From Pyropia yezoensis (Eukaryota > Rhodophyta > Bangiophyceae > Bangiales > Bangiaceae): DNA of 64,000 bases. Below the pieces are notes generated by a model. The model made no database searches. It saw only the letters and a list, made by a program, of their open reading frames with translations, and was not told the DNA's origin. The position numbers and the translations under genes are program-made. The stretch spans positions 18,744,354 to 18,808,353 of the forward strand of contig CM020620.1 of assembly GCA_009829735.1 (NCBI GenBank), written 5' to 3'. Of this stretch, positions 44,326 through 54,880 are shown in pieces; positions within the stretch are counted from its first letter, which is position 1; every line of letters begins with the position of its first letter.

Positions 44326-47300
44326 GACGGCCAACGACCAACACGGCAGCGGAGGGACCACAACGGGCGAGCCTGCGGTCGTTGGGCGCGACGACGTAGG
44401 TCGGGGCAAGGCGATGCTGCGGCGACAGAGGCATTCTTGAGTGACAGTACCAAGAGTACAATTGATCCACACGTGTACTTGAAAAGGTTATTCAGTACGT
44501 ACCTAATTTTATGGTCGAAAAGTACCCCCGCAGATGTGGCGGTGTGAGGCGCACACGCCTCGTTTGCACGGTTGATCCTCTCAGAGATTTTTTTATTGAT
44601 TTTTTGCAGGGATGGGTCCCGCGGAGAACCCGCACGGACGCACCCCACAACCGCAACTGCTTGCAATAGGGACCGCTCGAATCAGCCTCCGGGGCAAAAT
44701 AAGCAGTCACTGGCCTGACACTAATCCTGTTGTCGCGAGACCGAACCGACATACCAAATTGTTAGATCACATGGCAGCCCTCTGTGGCGGTCATCTACCG
44801 CTAGCCACCCTCGAGGGACTCTGTGGCGGCCGTTGAGCACCGCTCGTCCTAGACTCCCAACGGACACAACGCTACGGACCACACACGGCGGAATGGGGTG
44901 GTGGGCACGCCTCTGCTCGAGTTCGTCTTGGCCACCAACTGCCCAGATGGACTGCGCGCGGGCTGTGGTCCGGTGGACACTTCCCTAGCCGAATCTGGGT
45001 GCTTTAGACCATTCGGATCACCCCGGTGGTGACCGCAGGTGCCTCAATTTACCTGTACTTTTGGTACCCTAAGCGTGTCGTCCGGCCGCCCCTTGCGCTG
45101 GATGTGCCCTGCCGCGGGCCACAAGGGGGAGGGGTGGGTGCGCGAGCCACAGCGGCTGCTCCCTTCGCTGACCAATTGCGAGCGAGCCTCTCCAAGCGCC
45201 TCCGCCGGTGCGACAGCATGGGGCATGTCCCGCCAGTTGCCGAGGGGTGACTGCCCCTCCCGGTGCGCCTCTGCGGCGGCTGGCCGCCGCCGCCCCCAAC
45301 TGCCAGCCGGCCTTGCCCATCTCTATTTTCTTCTCTTAGGGAATGTCAGGGGGGGGGGGGGCGGCGGGCCAAAAAACTGGAGGGCCCTCGGCCGCCGACA
45401 GCCAGCTCGTTGGGCGCAGAGTGGTCGCGCGCTCTTTGGTGTCTGTGGGTTTGCAGCCACAGCCGTGAAAAGGCCTCTCGGGATTGGCTGCCGGTGCCCG
45501 CCGCCCCACCACCTGCAGGTCGACGGGGCGGCGCCGCAGCTGTGTGCCCCGCCGCGTGCAAGAGGCGGCGGAGCCGGGAGTTGAGCTGCCCGCGCTAAAT
45601 AGCGTCCGGGCCAGCGGTGCGCGCACCAAGGCCCGGAACACCCCGCCAGTGGGCCACCCAGGATGCCGAGGCGGGACCGGGACCGTGGAATGGTGTGCAA
45701 GAACCCCCGACCGGGGCCCACAGACCCCAGGCCGCCCACTTCTGTCAGAGGACCCGCGGGGGTACAGTATGTCTGTACTGTACAGTACCATCGCCTCGGT
45801 CAGCTCAGGGCCCCCTCTGCAAGCATCAGAGTTAACAAAATATCTCGAATCATCTCACATGGGCCACACAATATATTTAATACAGACATGTGTAAAGAAA
45901 TTGTATCCGCGTATTTAAGTCTCTCTTTTGGATGTAGGTGATCTTCATCAGAAGCCAAGGGTGGGGGACGTCGTCTCGGGGGAGCGGGGGCGGCGGCAGC
46001 CCGCTATCGCGACCGCAGCAACAGCGTTTGTTCCTACAGGCTCCAACCGCGCCTCCACAGTCGGCCCACTGGTGGTCTTCAAAGTCAGCCACGACGGACG
46101 TCGCCACCGCGGCTGCCTCCACCTCCGCCATCGATGGAGGGGACAGCGGGCCGTGCTCCCCGCCGCCGCCGTCGCGGCACCTGATCGAGACTGCAGAGAG
46201 GGGGCGGTGTGTATGAGGGGACCACGGGGGGAGGGAGGGCGGGGGGTGGAGTTCGAAAGGGCTCCGTTTCGTTGACCACGCTCACGCGTCACGGCAGCAG
46301 GGCGGAGTGACGGACTACCGACAATGAATATATGAAAATGAAGGAAAGGGGGGTGCGAGAGCAGGAGCGGCAGGGAGCGTGCAGTTCGAGTCGTTTGCAG
46401 GTCAACCTTTGCGTGGTTGTTGAGTTTCCCTTCCCTTGGCGGCCGACGGGTAGAGCCACGCTGCTTGGTCTTCCACGCGACGAGAAAACCTGGGCGAGCA
46501 TGGCAGTTGATGTATCTCGCCACCCCCCCCTTGGCGCAGTCGTAGTTGTCCGGTAACCCATGTATTAATTCTTCTCCATCGGAGACAGTCGAGCGAGTTT
46601 GGCCACCATTGGCAAGACCGTTGTTTTTGTGCGGTTCTGCTAGATCGTTAGTTTCACTAAACGGGCCCCACGCTTCCCCTTCCCGCTCACCGTCACACCG
46701 CCGAGGCCGGTCGCACGTGGGGGCGGCGGCGCCGCCGCCTGCACAGATACGCGGCGCGCGGTTGGGGCGCCGCGCCGGTCCACTGCCCGCCAATCCCCTG
46801 GCCCGCCGCTCACCTTCGATTCTATTTCGTTTCTTTTTTTCTCTAAGACCCCAGAACCGGTGGGGGAGGGCCTGAAGGCCGGTGGGCAAAGACCAAGGCC
46901 AACTCCTCACCTGAGCTGAGAGGGGGAGGCCGGCACACGTTGTGCCCAACCCCGTTTCGCGTCTGCGTCGGCCCTGCGCCGCTGCCCGCGCCCTCGCGTC
47001 GGCTGGCGCGGTCGGTCGTGCCGGTGGCGAGCTTCTCTCCTGTCCCCCCCCCCTCCCCCCCCCACACCCTCCCTCCCTCGTCCGCCGACCACACCATCTG
47101 GGCTTCCCCTCAGCACGTTCCCGGTGTCTCCGGGCATTGCCATCCCCACCCCCGACGCGCAACCCCGACGCGCAACCGAGCTCCCCCGCGCGTGGCACGA
47201 GTGGTGCACCCGGCCGGGGACGCCCGCGCGACCCCCCCCCCCCCGACCTTTGTCGCCAGCCCTCCCGGCAGCGCCGCCACCTCCCGACACGGTCTGCAGT

Positions 47301-47891
47301 CGCAGAACCTGATAGCGCTTGCCGGCGTGGGGGGAAGGGAGAGCTCGTGCGTGTCGCACTGGGTGATTGCTGGGGAGCGGCTCCAGACGCCGACCCGGCG
47401 TGGCCTGAGCTCCCGTTCGCCCGTCGCTCAGGGAAGCGTTGCTGGGCTGGTGGTGACTTGCCCGCCATTACGCTATCTGGCAGGTGGGTGTGTGACGGCA
47501 AGAGTCGCCTTGCGGTGCATTGGCGTTTGCAGGCTTGGGTCGCCTGTGCGTTGGGGGGAGCTCGCATCTCCCCCCTTTCGCCCTCGACCCTGCTCCCCCC
47601 CCACGCCGTAGCGCACTCCTTTGCATTTTTGTGTTGACTTCGCTACTTTTGGTCCATTTGCATCGCCCTTGCAGCGTGTTCCCTATCACCCCATACTTGT
47701 GGTCGTGGAGGCGGCCGTCACGAACGTCGTCGGCGGCCCCATCGCATGTGCATCGGCCGGTGCGGCGACTGCGTGTGCGGGCGGACGGCGCGCCCACCGA
47801 CCTGTGGCAGCTACAACGGCGTCCGCTGTCGACTCTTTTTGAGTCCGCTGTTGCCTCTTCGTGAGTGGTGCTTTTGCGTAGGACGGCTGCC
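44326..47891. other. Divergent intergenic region between ELP2 and the MYB-related gene
   Basis: About 3.5 kb upstream of both genes. AT-richer pockets at 44440-44620 and 45780-45940 flank GC-rich sequence. A 14-bp palindrome GTACTGTACAGTAC lies at 45775-45788. A minus-strand frame at 45948-47567 is long but composition-driven and lacks domains. T/C-rich sequence near 46822-46845 and 47620-47650 may belong to the MYB gene's leader or a leader intron. No gene assigned. Confidence 0.5.
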
Positions 47892-50579
47892 ATGTCGCCA
47901 CATCCCCCAGGCGGCACGCCCGGGGCTGTCACGTCGACCGTACCAGCGGAGGAGCCCAAGCCGTTGATATCAACGGGGTTGCTACCCGACCCGCCGATGC
48001 CCTTGCCTGCGATGAGTGACAGCTCCCCGAGCAGCGCAGGTGCCGTCGCCGAGGCCGCTGCAGCTGCTGTCGCGGCGTCACCGCCACTACCTCGATCTGT
48101 TACTGGTTTAGCCACGGCTGCCGCGGCGAGTGGTGATGTGGGGACTTCCGCCACGGAGACCGGGATGGGCTCTGCCATGCCGACCAAGGCTGTGGCCTCG
48201 ATCGCGTCGCCCGTCGGGGTGCCCGCGACCACGCCGCCTCCCGCAGGCGGGGACGAGAGCCAGTTCGCCACCCACGCGGTGTTGATGCAGCAGCAGCAGC
48301 AAATCCACTCTCTCGAGGTGCAGCTGGCGAGCAGCCAAGCCGAAATCGCTCGCCTTCGTCGCATTGCCCGAGGCAGCTCGGCGTCGATGCCGTCCTTCGG
48401 GACAGCCTCTGCGGCCAGCCCCTTGGCCGACCTCGGCGCCGCCGCCGCTCTGGGCTTTGCCGTTGGCAGCGCGTCTCCTGCGACAGGCTTGCCGCCAGAG
48501 CCGGCCCCTCCACCCCCGGTGGTGGCCGGTCTTCCGTCTGGGGTGCCCTTGGGGGGGAGGGGGTCTTCAATTCCTGCCAGCGCCGCGCTGTCGTCGGGTG
48601 CGCTCTCGCTACCGGGTGTTCCGTCGATGGGGGACCCGCGGCCAGTCTCTGCACGGGGGCCGTCCGCCTCGTCCCCATCGCTGATTGTCTCTGCTGCGCT
48701 GCCCTTGCCAACCGCGACTGGTGGGCTGCCGTCGTCGGTACCGTTGCCATCGCAGCCGCCGGCGGGGGTGTCCCCACCTCGTGCATCTGCCGGCGCTGCA
48801 TCGCGGGCGGGCTCGACGACTGCGGTGGTACCTGCTGGGTCAGTTGCGGTGACACCGGGTTCGGGCGCCGCGGCGGCTGCGACGGCAGCTGCCCCAGCCG
48901 CCACTGCGTCTGCGGCGGCACCTGTGCCGGCAGCTGCAGCGACGAGTGGCCCCAAAAAAGGAGGCACTTCCCGTTACTGGACGGCTGAGGAGCATGCGCG
49001 TTTCCTGGATGGCCTCCGCCAGTTTGGTGCCAAGGACATCAAGGGCATTGCGCGCCACGTTGGCTCCCGGTCTGCCACGCAGGTGCGGACGCATCAACAA
49101 AAGTACAACTTGCGTCTGTTGCGAGAGAAGGAGAAGGCCAACTCGGCGAACGGCGGCTCTGCGGGCTCTGCTGCGGCCGGGACTGTTGGAGCCGCGGGCG
49201 CCGCGTCCTCCTCTTCCACACCATCGCCTAGCCTTCATGGGGGCGGCTCCCACGCTGGAGGCAACACCGCCTCTAGTGCCGGTGCGACTGGTGCGCGCAG
49301 AGCTGGTGGCGCCGCGGCGGCAACAAATGCATCGGCAACGGCGGTGGCGACGCCGGCGGTGTTGGCGGGGAAGGACGCCAAGCCCGCAGTGGGGCTCAGC
49401 CCTGGCGGAGCCGCCGGTCGGGGGACTGCAGTGGCTGGCAGCGGCTTGGGCGCCCCACCAGGTTCCCTCCACTCGGGGATGTCTTCTTTCGGGGCCGCTG
49501 CTCGCGCATCGGGCACGGCTGGACCGGCTGCCTCGACAGGTGCAGCCGCAGCTGCCCCCATGACGACGGATAAGCGGCCGGGTGGGCTCATGGCCCGGAA
49601 GGGCCAAAGCCCAAAGCGCAGCCGCGCAGGCAAACGCGCGCGCAGCAGCTCGGCGCCGGTGACCAGTACGCCTGCCGGCGGAGCGCTTGCTGGTGCGACG
49701 GACGCAAGCGCCTCGCCGGGGCTTTCGGCGAGGTCAGGCGCCCCGGCGGTCGCAGCGGCGTTGGGGATGACACCGACCGGCGCAGGGCTGACAGTCGCTC
49801 CGAATGGCGGAGCTGCGACTCCTGCCTCCCTGAAGGATACCGCCATGTCGTCTGGGAGTGGCGCGCTGACGGCTCGCGATGGGGCGGTGGTGTCCGGGGA
49901 CGTGGGTGCGGACGTCGGCGTCAAGGTGCACGGTGGTGGGGATAACCTGGGGGGTATTGGTGCCGTGGGCGGTCTGGACGAAACGCACGCGGACCTGTTG
50001 CTCGGCGGTCGGCCGCCCCTACGGAGAAGTGGCAGCAGCAGCGTGCTGCTCAGTGAGCTTCCCTTCCTCCAGCGCCCTCTCGTTTCTTCGTCTGGCTTTG
50101 CGCTTCCCCGCAACGGCACGGGTGCCATTTGTGGCACGGCAGGTGTTGCCGCGGCCGTGGGCACCGGCGCCACTGGCAGCACATCCGCCGCGGTCGCCGC
50201 CGCGGGTACTCCTGCGGGACTTTCATCTGCAACGGTGCGGCGTAGTAACTCGGTGCTGTCGCTGCTGTCTGGGATGCCGACACTGCGGGGCCTCGCCGAA
50301 TCGCCATCGTCGGAGCGTCTTTTGGGGCTGGTGCCCCCTGAGCTGAATGACGTGGATGGCTCGCATGTGTACCGCAATGGTGGGCCAGCGTTGTCCATGG
50401 CGGGTGCCGGGGTAGGCGGCGGCGGCGGCCTGGGCTTCGGCATTGGTATCGCTCCGGGCAACGACCACTCCGCTTACGTGGTGGGGAGCTTTGACCACCT
50501 CGCCGGTCTATCAGCTGTGGAGGACCTGGAGGAGCCCCAGGCGGTGGCCATGCAGCTGCAGGACGCCAAGTGGTCGTGA
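47892..50579 (+). CDS. MYB-related (SHAQKYF-like) transcription factor
   Basis: 895 residues from ATG 47892 (context GCTGCCATGTCG). A predicted coiled coil at about 128-160 reads LMQQQQQIHSLEVQLASS and on to AEIARLRR, suggesting dimerisation. One MYB repeat at about 360-410 reads RYWTAEEHARFLDGLRQFG, then AKDIKGIARHVGSRSATQVRTHQQKYNLR. This matches the single-repeat class ending SHAQKYF, here with THQQKY in place of SHAQKY. In plants and other eukaryotes these proteins bind DNA and regulate transcription, often in clock or stress pathways; the target here is unknown. A basic cluster GQSPKRSRAGKRARSSS near 575-595 is a likely nuclear localisation signal. The rest is Ala/Ser/Gly/Pro-rich and disordered. 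No intron in the coding frame. Confidence 0.9.
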   Translation: MSPHPPGGTPGAVTSTVPAEEPKPLISTGLLPDPPMPLPAMSDSSPSSAGAVAEAAAAAVAASPPLPRSVTGLATAAAASGDVGTSATETGMGSAMPTKAVASIASPVGVPATTPPPAGGDESQFATHAVLMQQQQQIHSLEVQLASSQAEIARLRRIARGSSASMPSFGTASAASPLADLGAAAALGFAVGSASPATGLPPEPAPPPPVVAGLPSGVPLGGRGSSIPASAALSSGALSLPGVPSMGDPRPVSARGPSASSPSLIVSAALPLPTATGGLPSSVPLPSQPPAGVSPPRASAGAASRAGSTTAVVPAGSVAVTPGSGAAAAATAAAPAATASAAAPVPAAAATSGPKKGGTSRYWTAEEHARFLDGLRQFGAKDIKGIARHVGSRSATQVRTHQQKYNLRLLREKEKANSANGGSAGSAAAGTVGAAGAASSSSTPSPSLHGGGSHAGGNTASSAGATGARRAGGAAAATNASATAVATPAVLAGKDAKPAVGLSPGGAAGRGTAVAGSGLGAPPGSLHSGMSSFGAAARASGTAGPAASTGAAAAAPMTTDKRPGGLMARKGQSPKRSRAGKRARSSSAPVTSTPAGGALAGATDASASPGLSARSGAPAVAAALGMTPTGAGLTVAPNGGAATPASLKDTAMSSGSGALTARDGAVVSGDVGADVGVKVHGGGDNLGGIGAVGGLDETHADLLLGGRPPLRRSGSSSVLLSELPFLQRPLVSSSGFALPRNGTGAICGTAGVAAAVGTGATGSTSAAVAAAGTPAGLSSATVRRSNSVLSLLSGMPTLRGLAESPSSERLLGLVPPELNDVDGSHVYRNGGPALSMAGAGVGGGGGLGFGIGIAPGNDHSAYVVGSFDHLAGLSAVEDLEEPQAVAMQLQDAKWS

Positions 50580-51232
50580 GCCACTGGCTTTGCGTTGTAC
50601 GCTGCTGGCGGCTTGGTGGGTGAGGTTGTGGATGGGGAGGCGGTTTCTTTCTTCGCGACGATGTTTTTGATGTTCGGGCGCTGGTTACTTTACGTACATG
50701 TTTCTGGTGGTGGGCTGCTGGGGACTGTGGCATTACTCCTCACGTGTCTATTTCGTACGTACGTCCGCGGCTTGCCTCGCGTCATCATCGCCGTTGTTGC
50801 CTTATTTTTTTCTTGCGTGTGTCGCCTGTCCTGCCTGCTCTTATGCCGTGTGTGCTGTACGCTATGGGCTCCATGTGGTGCTCTTAGCTGCTCCGTACCT
50901 GGATGGATTTTTGTGTCGTTCCAACGCGTGTGGTTGCGTTTGTCGATTGATGAGTGCTCTCACACGTCGACGCGGGGCCACCGTCAGGATGATCCTGCCC
51001 TCTTTTCTGGTGCTTTCTTGGTGTGGTCAGCGTTATCACTACGACTGGAGGACGAAGTGGAATAAAAGAAAACACATCTGTGGCAACGCGGGGGCATTTC
51101 CCGAAAGGCCGTGCAACTGTCACGCTCTTGTCACCCTACAGGTGCCACGCGGCACCGAACACCGCGCAGCCTGGCGAGGACAGGGCCTGCAGTAGCAGTA
51201 CACACTTTCATTTTTTTGATACATACAAACAC
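50580..51232. other. Convergent 3' region of the MYB-related and NSA2 genes
   Basis: No coding sequence recognised. AATAAA at 51061-51066 on the plus strand, about 480 bases past the MYB stop, is a candidate polyadenylation signal for that gene. The sequence is T/G-rich, unlike the GC-rich coding part, fitting an untranslated region. Confidence 0.45.
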
Positions 51233-52015
51233 CTACACAATGAGCACCGCGTTGATGCACCCGTCGTTCTCTGGGTTGTTGGTCACTTGCGCAAGCTTCC
51301 CCCACGCCACCTTGCCCGTATTTGTCACCAACCCGAGGTCGCTGACATTCACCTCAACGATGGTGCCCTTGGTGATGACCCCTAGCTGCGTGTACATGGT
51401 GCTCTGGGGATTCTTCTTCACGCCCAACAAGTCACAGCAAAAAGTGGTCTTGAGCTCAGGGTGCGTCACGTGCGCCTTGGTGAACCGCATCCCCGTCGGG
51501 CGGATAAAGCGCTCGTACTTTGGAGGCTTGCGGGTGTAGCCTTCGCCGACAAAGGTCGCCTTGGTCACCATCCGCTTCCACTGCTTGGCCTTGCGCTTGC
51601 CCGTTTTGATGACCTTGAACACCTCATCGTCTGCAACGGGCTTGACCCGCGGCAACGGCACATCCCACTTGCCGCCCTTCTCCTTCCGCTTTTGCTTGAT
51701 GGTGTTGGACAGCACCTTGCTCCGCGTCGCCGCCTCACGGTCGAGCAGGTACGCAGGGACCGCGCCGTCGGGGGCAGCCGACTTGTCCGCCCGACGCACC
51801 GACTTTTCTGCCGCCAGCGCGAGCGTTTTCTTCATTGCCGCCTTCTCGGCATAGCGGCGCTTGTGGTGAATCTTGGCCTTGATGCCCGTCACCTTGTGCG
51901 CATACGCTGCCGCGCGCCGCGGAGCGCGGGCCTCGGCCTTGCGCGTGCGCTCATGGTGGTCGAGGCGGTAGCCGTGGCGCTTGCGCGCGAGCTCAATGTA
52001 GTCGCCCTGCGGCAT
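51233..52015 (-). CDS. NSA2: Ribosome biogenesis protein NSA2
   Basis: 260 residues, the usual length of NSA2 (TINP1 in animals). The conserved N-terminus [20 protein letters not shown] is a hallmark. It is followed by the basic helical region [20 protein letters not shown], then [19 protein letters not shown] and [20 protein letters not shown]. The C-terminal beta domain, shared with eS8-type ribosomal proteins, runs from [20 protein letters not shown] to [25 protein letters not shown]2 acts in the nucleolus on pre-60S particles and is needed for 27S pre-rRNA processing. It is intronless and intact, with codon use biased to C/G third positions. The ATG at 52015 is fixed by the invariant MPQ start. 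Confidence 0.98.
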   Translation of the reverse strand: MPQGDYIELARKRHGYRLDHHERTRKAEARAPRRAAAYAHKVTGIKAKIHHKRRYAEKAAMKKTLALAAEKSVRRADKSAAPDGAVPAYLLDREAATRSKVLSNTIKQKRKEKGGKWDVPLPRVKPVADDEVFKVIKTGKRKAKQWKRMVTKATFVGEGYTRKPPKYERFIRPTGMRFTKAHVTHPELKTTFCCDLLGVKKNPQSTMYTQLGVITKGTIVEVNVSDLGLVTNTGKVAWGKLAQVTNNPENDGCINAVLIV

Positions 52016-53041
52016 GGTGGCGGCAGGGAAAGGGCGACGCCCAGCGCAGGGCGGTCAACGCAACCGGCAGAGTCAGGAAGCGGCCAGGGCCGAAAGAGCA
52101 GCTGTCAAGTGTGAAACCGGGAAGAAGCGAGGCCCCAGGAACGCCAGAGGACGGGCAACCAACCCGCGACGCAGCGTGGACATCGGAGTCATGAAACACA
52201 CAACTGCTTGTTTCACCGGCGGCAACGCAGTTGCCGACGTCGCCCACCATCCAACCAACCAAGTAATTTCTATACCACACGACATTTTTTCTACTTAGTA
52301 ATCACACAAATGCATTCGTTGTGTATTCTCTGAGCGTGCGATATGTATTCCCGCTGGAACGCATTTGCGATCCTTAAATAGAGTCGCAGACCGCCCTTCC
52401 GGTGCGGCACTGCGCGCGCGATCTGCACTTTGCATACTCCATCTATGCTGCATAGGTGCAGATCGCGCGCGCAGTGCACGTTTCGTCTCGCGAGAAGTGC
52501 TGGCCTTCCCGTGTTTGCCGTTTCGGCAACCACAGCTGCCGCGCCCGGCGCTCCCTGTGGCGTCGCCCGCGTGAGGCATCGCCCCTTGCCCCCTCCTGTG
52601 ACGTCGCCTCTGTGCTCTGCCGCCTCCCGGTGGCGCCGTCCCTGCCGTGCAACGTGGACGCCGGCGGCCACGCCCCGGCCTGCCGCCTCTCCGACGTGCC
52701 CGGCGGGTGGCCGGGAACCGGGGGGCGATCAAGGACTAATGCGCTGAAGGGGCGGCGCCGGCTGGCCAGCCCCATCCTCCACCTGTGCGCGCCTGTTCCA
52801 ACCAGCGGCCCCGGTCGCTGTCCAGCGCGGCGGGCAGGCCCCGAGTGGGTGCGGTCCGGCGGCGGGAGGCCCGGCCGGCGCTGCCTTTTCCTCCCTTGGT
52901 TGCTGCTGCGCACGTCCTCGCCGCCGCCGGCTGTTGTGGGGACCTGGGACTGGGGTGTCTCCACCATTTCGTCCCATCCTGTCCCCCTCTCCTTTCCCTG
53001 CCGCACCCCTTCCCCTTGCCGTCTTCCCCTCCCCTGTCGCA
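52016..53041. other. Divergent intergenic region between NSA2 and the nuclease gene
   Basis: This 1-kb spacer holds the 5' ends of two divergent genes. An AT-richer pocket (52255-52380) is followed by the perfect inverted repeat at 52407-52477. Sequence nearer the nuclease ATG is C/T-rich. No coding gene recognised. Confidence 0.5.
52407..52477. repeat. Perfect 21-bp inverted repeat with 29-bp loop
   Basis: The arms 52407-52427 and 52457-52477 are exact reverse complements, built around TGCGCGCGCGATCTGCA. The loop contains a shorter GCATA...TATGC pair. It lies between two divergent gene starts and could be a regulatory palindrome or a foldback-element remnant. Confidence 0.92.
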
Positions 53042-54331
53042 ATGACGTCCTTGAGCGGCTTTCTTTCCGGCTTCCTGGGCGTCACGGGCTTGACGGTGGA
53101 GCTTCCGACCTTCTCCCCCGCTCTGGCGCCCTCCGTCTTCACTGCTCCGTCATTGCGAAACGCCACTTACCTCGACTACCCCCATTTCTCGCTGTCTATG
53201 TCGACCGCCACCCGCTCGGCGCTGGTGGTGGCGCTGAATGTGGACCAGGGCAGTCTCCAACGCACGGACCGTTCTGGATGGTGGACCGACGCGCGGCTGC
53301 CCGCGACGGCGCAGCTGGACAATGACTACTACCAGGGCAATCCGTACGACCGGGGCCACCTGGCTCGGCGAGCGTCCGCCGCCTGGGGCGCCACTCTGGA
53401 CGAAGCGCAGGCGGCTTCGGACGCGTCCATGACCTACACAAACGCGGCGCTCCAAAGGGATACGTACAATCAAGACGAGTGGCTAGCGTTGGAAGACTTT
53501 GTCAAGGACTTTGAGGCGGATGCGAATGGCCGCCTCTGCGTCTTTACAGGGCCTGTTTACGGGCCGCCCAACGCGCCGTCGGCCGTGTACGTCACACCGC
53601 GGGGGGGGCGCGGGGCGCCCGCTCTCGTGCCTGCCGCCTTCTTTAAGGTCCTGGCGTACGCCACCCCCGCGGGCACCCTGGGCGTGTCGGCCTTTCTCAT
53701 GGCGCAGGACGCGGCGGCGTTGCGGGACAAGCGGGGCCGGGGCGCGCCCACCTTTGACCTCCGCGCCTACCAGGTGACAGTGATGGAGATTGAGGCGCTG
53801 ACGGGCCTCGTCTTTTCCGACGCCCTCCGCGACGCCAACCCGCTGCGCTTCACGCCGCCGGGCACGCCCGCGCCCCGGGTGCCAGAGGACAACCTGGGGG
53901 GTGACGACGGCTTCCCCGAGCGCCGCCCCATTGACGGTCCCCGCGACGTGTTGCCCCCGGTGGGCGCCCGTCCGGGTGGCGGCCGGGTGCGCATCGTGTC
54001 GGCGCTGGTCAACCCCGCCGGGCGGGCGGAGCGGGCAGACGAAGCGGTGACGCTGCGAAACACGGGAGCGGCAGCGGTAGATGTGGCTGCCTGGTCCCTC
54101 ACCACCGCCCGCGCGGGGGCGTCTGCTCGCCTGGGCAGTGGCGCCGCAGCGGTGCTCCTCCCACCGGGCGGGGCGCGCTCCTTTCGATTGGGTCTGCCGT
54201 TGGGCAACTCGGGGGGGGTGCTGCGACTGGTGGATGACCGCGGCGTGTTGGTCGACGAGGCGTTCTACACGCGGGCAATGGTGGCGGCCGCGGGGGAGGG
54301 CAACGAAGTGGTGTTCATGCGTCCAACGTGA
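53042..54331 (+). CDS. DNA/RNA non-specific endonuclease fused to a lamin-tail-like domain
   Basis: 429 residues from ATG 53042 (context GTCGCAATGACG). Residues about 50-270 match the beta-beta-alpha-metal nuclease family (NUC1, Serratia nuclease, mitochondrial endonuclease G). The DRGH motif is at 103-106 in NPYDRGHLARR, with His106 the expected general base, and the Mg-binding Asn is at 134 in YTNAALQRDTYNQDEW. A later strand reads RLCVFTGPVYG. Residues about 315-425 resemble a lamin-tail (LTD) beta-sandwich: VRIVSALVNPAGRAE, then DEAVTLRNTGAAAVDVAAWS, VLLPPGGARSFRL and GVLRLVDDRGVLVDEAFY. LTDs often bind DNA or membranes or accompany secreted nucleases. The N-terminus (SLSGFLSGFLGVTGL) is hydrophobic and may be a weak signal. 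No lesion is seen. Confidence 0.9.
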   Translation: MTSLSGFLSGFLGVTGLTVELPTFSPALAPSVFTAPSLRNATYLDYPHFSLSMSTATRSALVVALNVDQGSLQRTDRSGWWTDARLPATAQLDNDYYQGNPYDRGHLARRASAAWGATLDEAQAASDASMTYTNAALQRDTYNQDEWLALEDFVKDFEADANGRLCVFTGPVYGPPNAPSAVYVTPRGGRGAPALVPAAFFKVLAYATPAGTLGVSAFLMAQDAAALRDKRGRGAPTFDLRAYQVTVMEIEALTGLVFSDALRDANPLRFTPPGTPAPRVPEDNLGGDDGFPERRPIDGPRDVLPPVGARPGGGRVRIVSALVNPAGRAERADEAVTLRNTGAAAVDVAAWSLTTARAGASARLGSGAAAVLLPPGGARSFRLGLPLGNSGGVLRLVDDRGVLVDEAFYTRAMVAAAGEGNEVVFMRPT

Positions 54332-54880
54332 TGTGCCGTTTAGCTTTGTCCCCTCTCGCTCACTACAGGGGAGCAGTCGTACGACAAGAACTGGCTGTTC
54401 ACTGATGCCATAGCCACCGAGGACAACAGTCCGCATGTCCGCGACATGTCGTGCAGACCTCCGTCACTACAGGATTCCTATTTCTAATAGAGGAATGGAT
54501 TCGAACTGCTTGATCACTACCCGTCGGCAATATCCGATTAAATGAGCTCGATATAGCACTGTTGAGCATCGCAATCCGTACCAATCGGATTTATCGGCGC
54601 AACGGCTACCAACAGAAAGACTGTCAGGGGCAAACCATTACGAACCGAAACTCGGTCATGCGCGTCGCGGACAGCATTCCACGGAACGCCGGCGACCCGA
54701 GCATTGTACTAATGCGAAACGAGCACGGGCGCTGTTAGCTGGACGACGCGCCGTTGCGCTTTAAAGTGATGTTGAAGGGGATGTGACATATGAAGCAGTA
54801 CAACTGCAATTTTTAACGATGTAAAAACGAACGAGCAGTCCCTGCTACAATTATGCACAACTTCTGCTCCTTTCATCGTC
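54332..54880. other. AT-richer spacer at the edge of the Helitron relic
   Basis: GC content drops here compared with the preceding gene. No gene recognised. A tRNA-like TTCGAAT word near 54490 on the minus strand is not supported by pairing. This is probably decayed mobile-element sequence. Confidence 0.45.

Noticed and set aside
44326..44472. 49-codon upstream extension of ELP2
   Set aside because: It starts at GTG, lacks family conservation, and ATG 44325 has a better context.
45948..47567. 539-codon minus-strand frame
   Set aside because: No domain, compositionally uneven, and antisense to the likely leader of the MYB-related gene.
54480..54580. tRNA-like TTCGAAT loop on the minus strand
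   Set aside because: The flanking five bases do not pair as a T-stem, and no acceptor or anticodon stems could be drawn.
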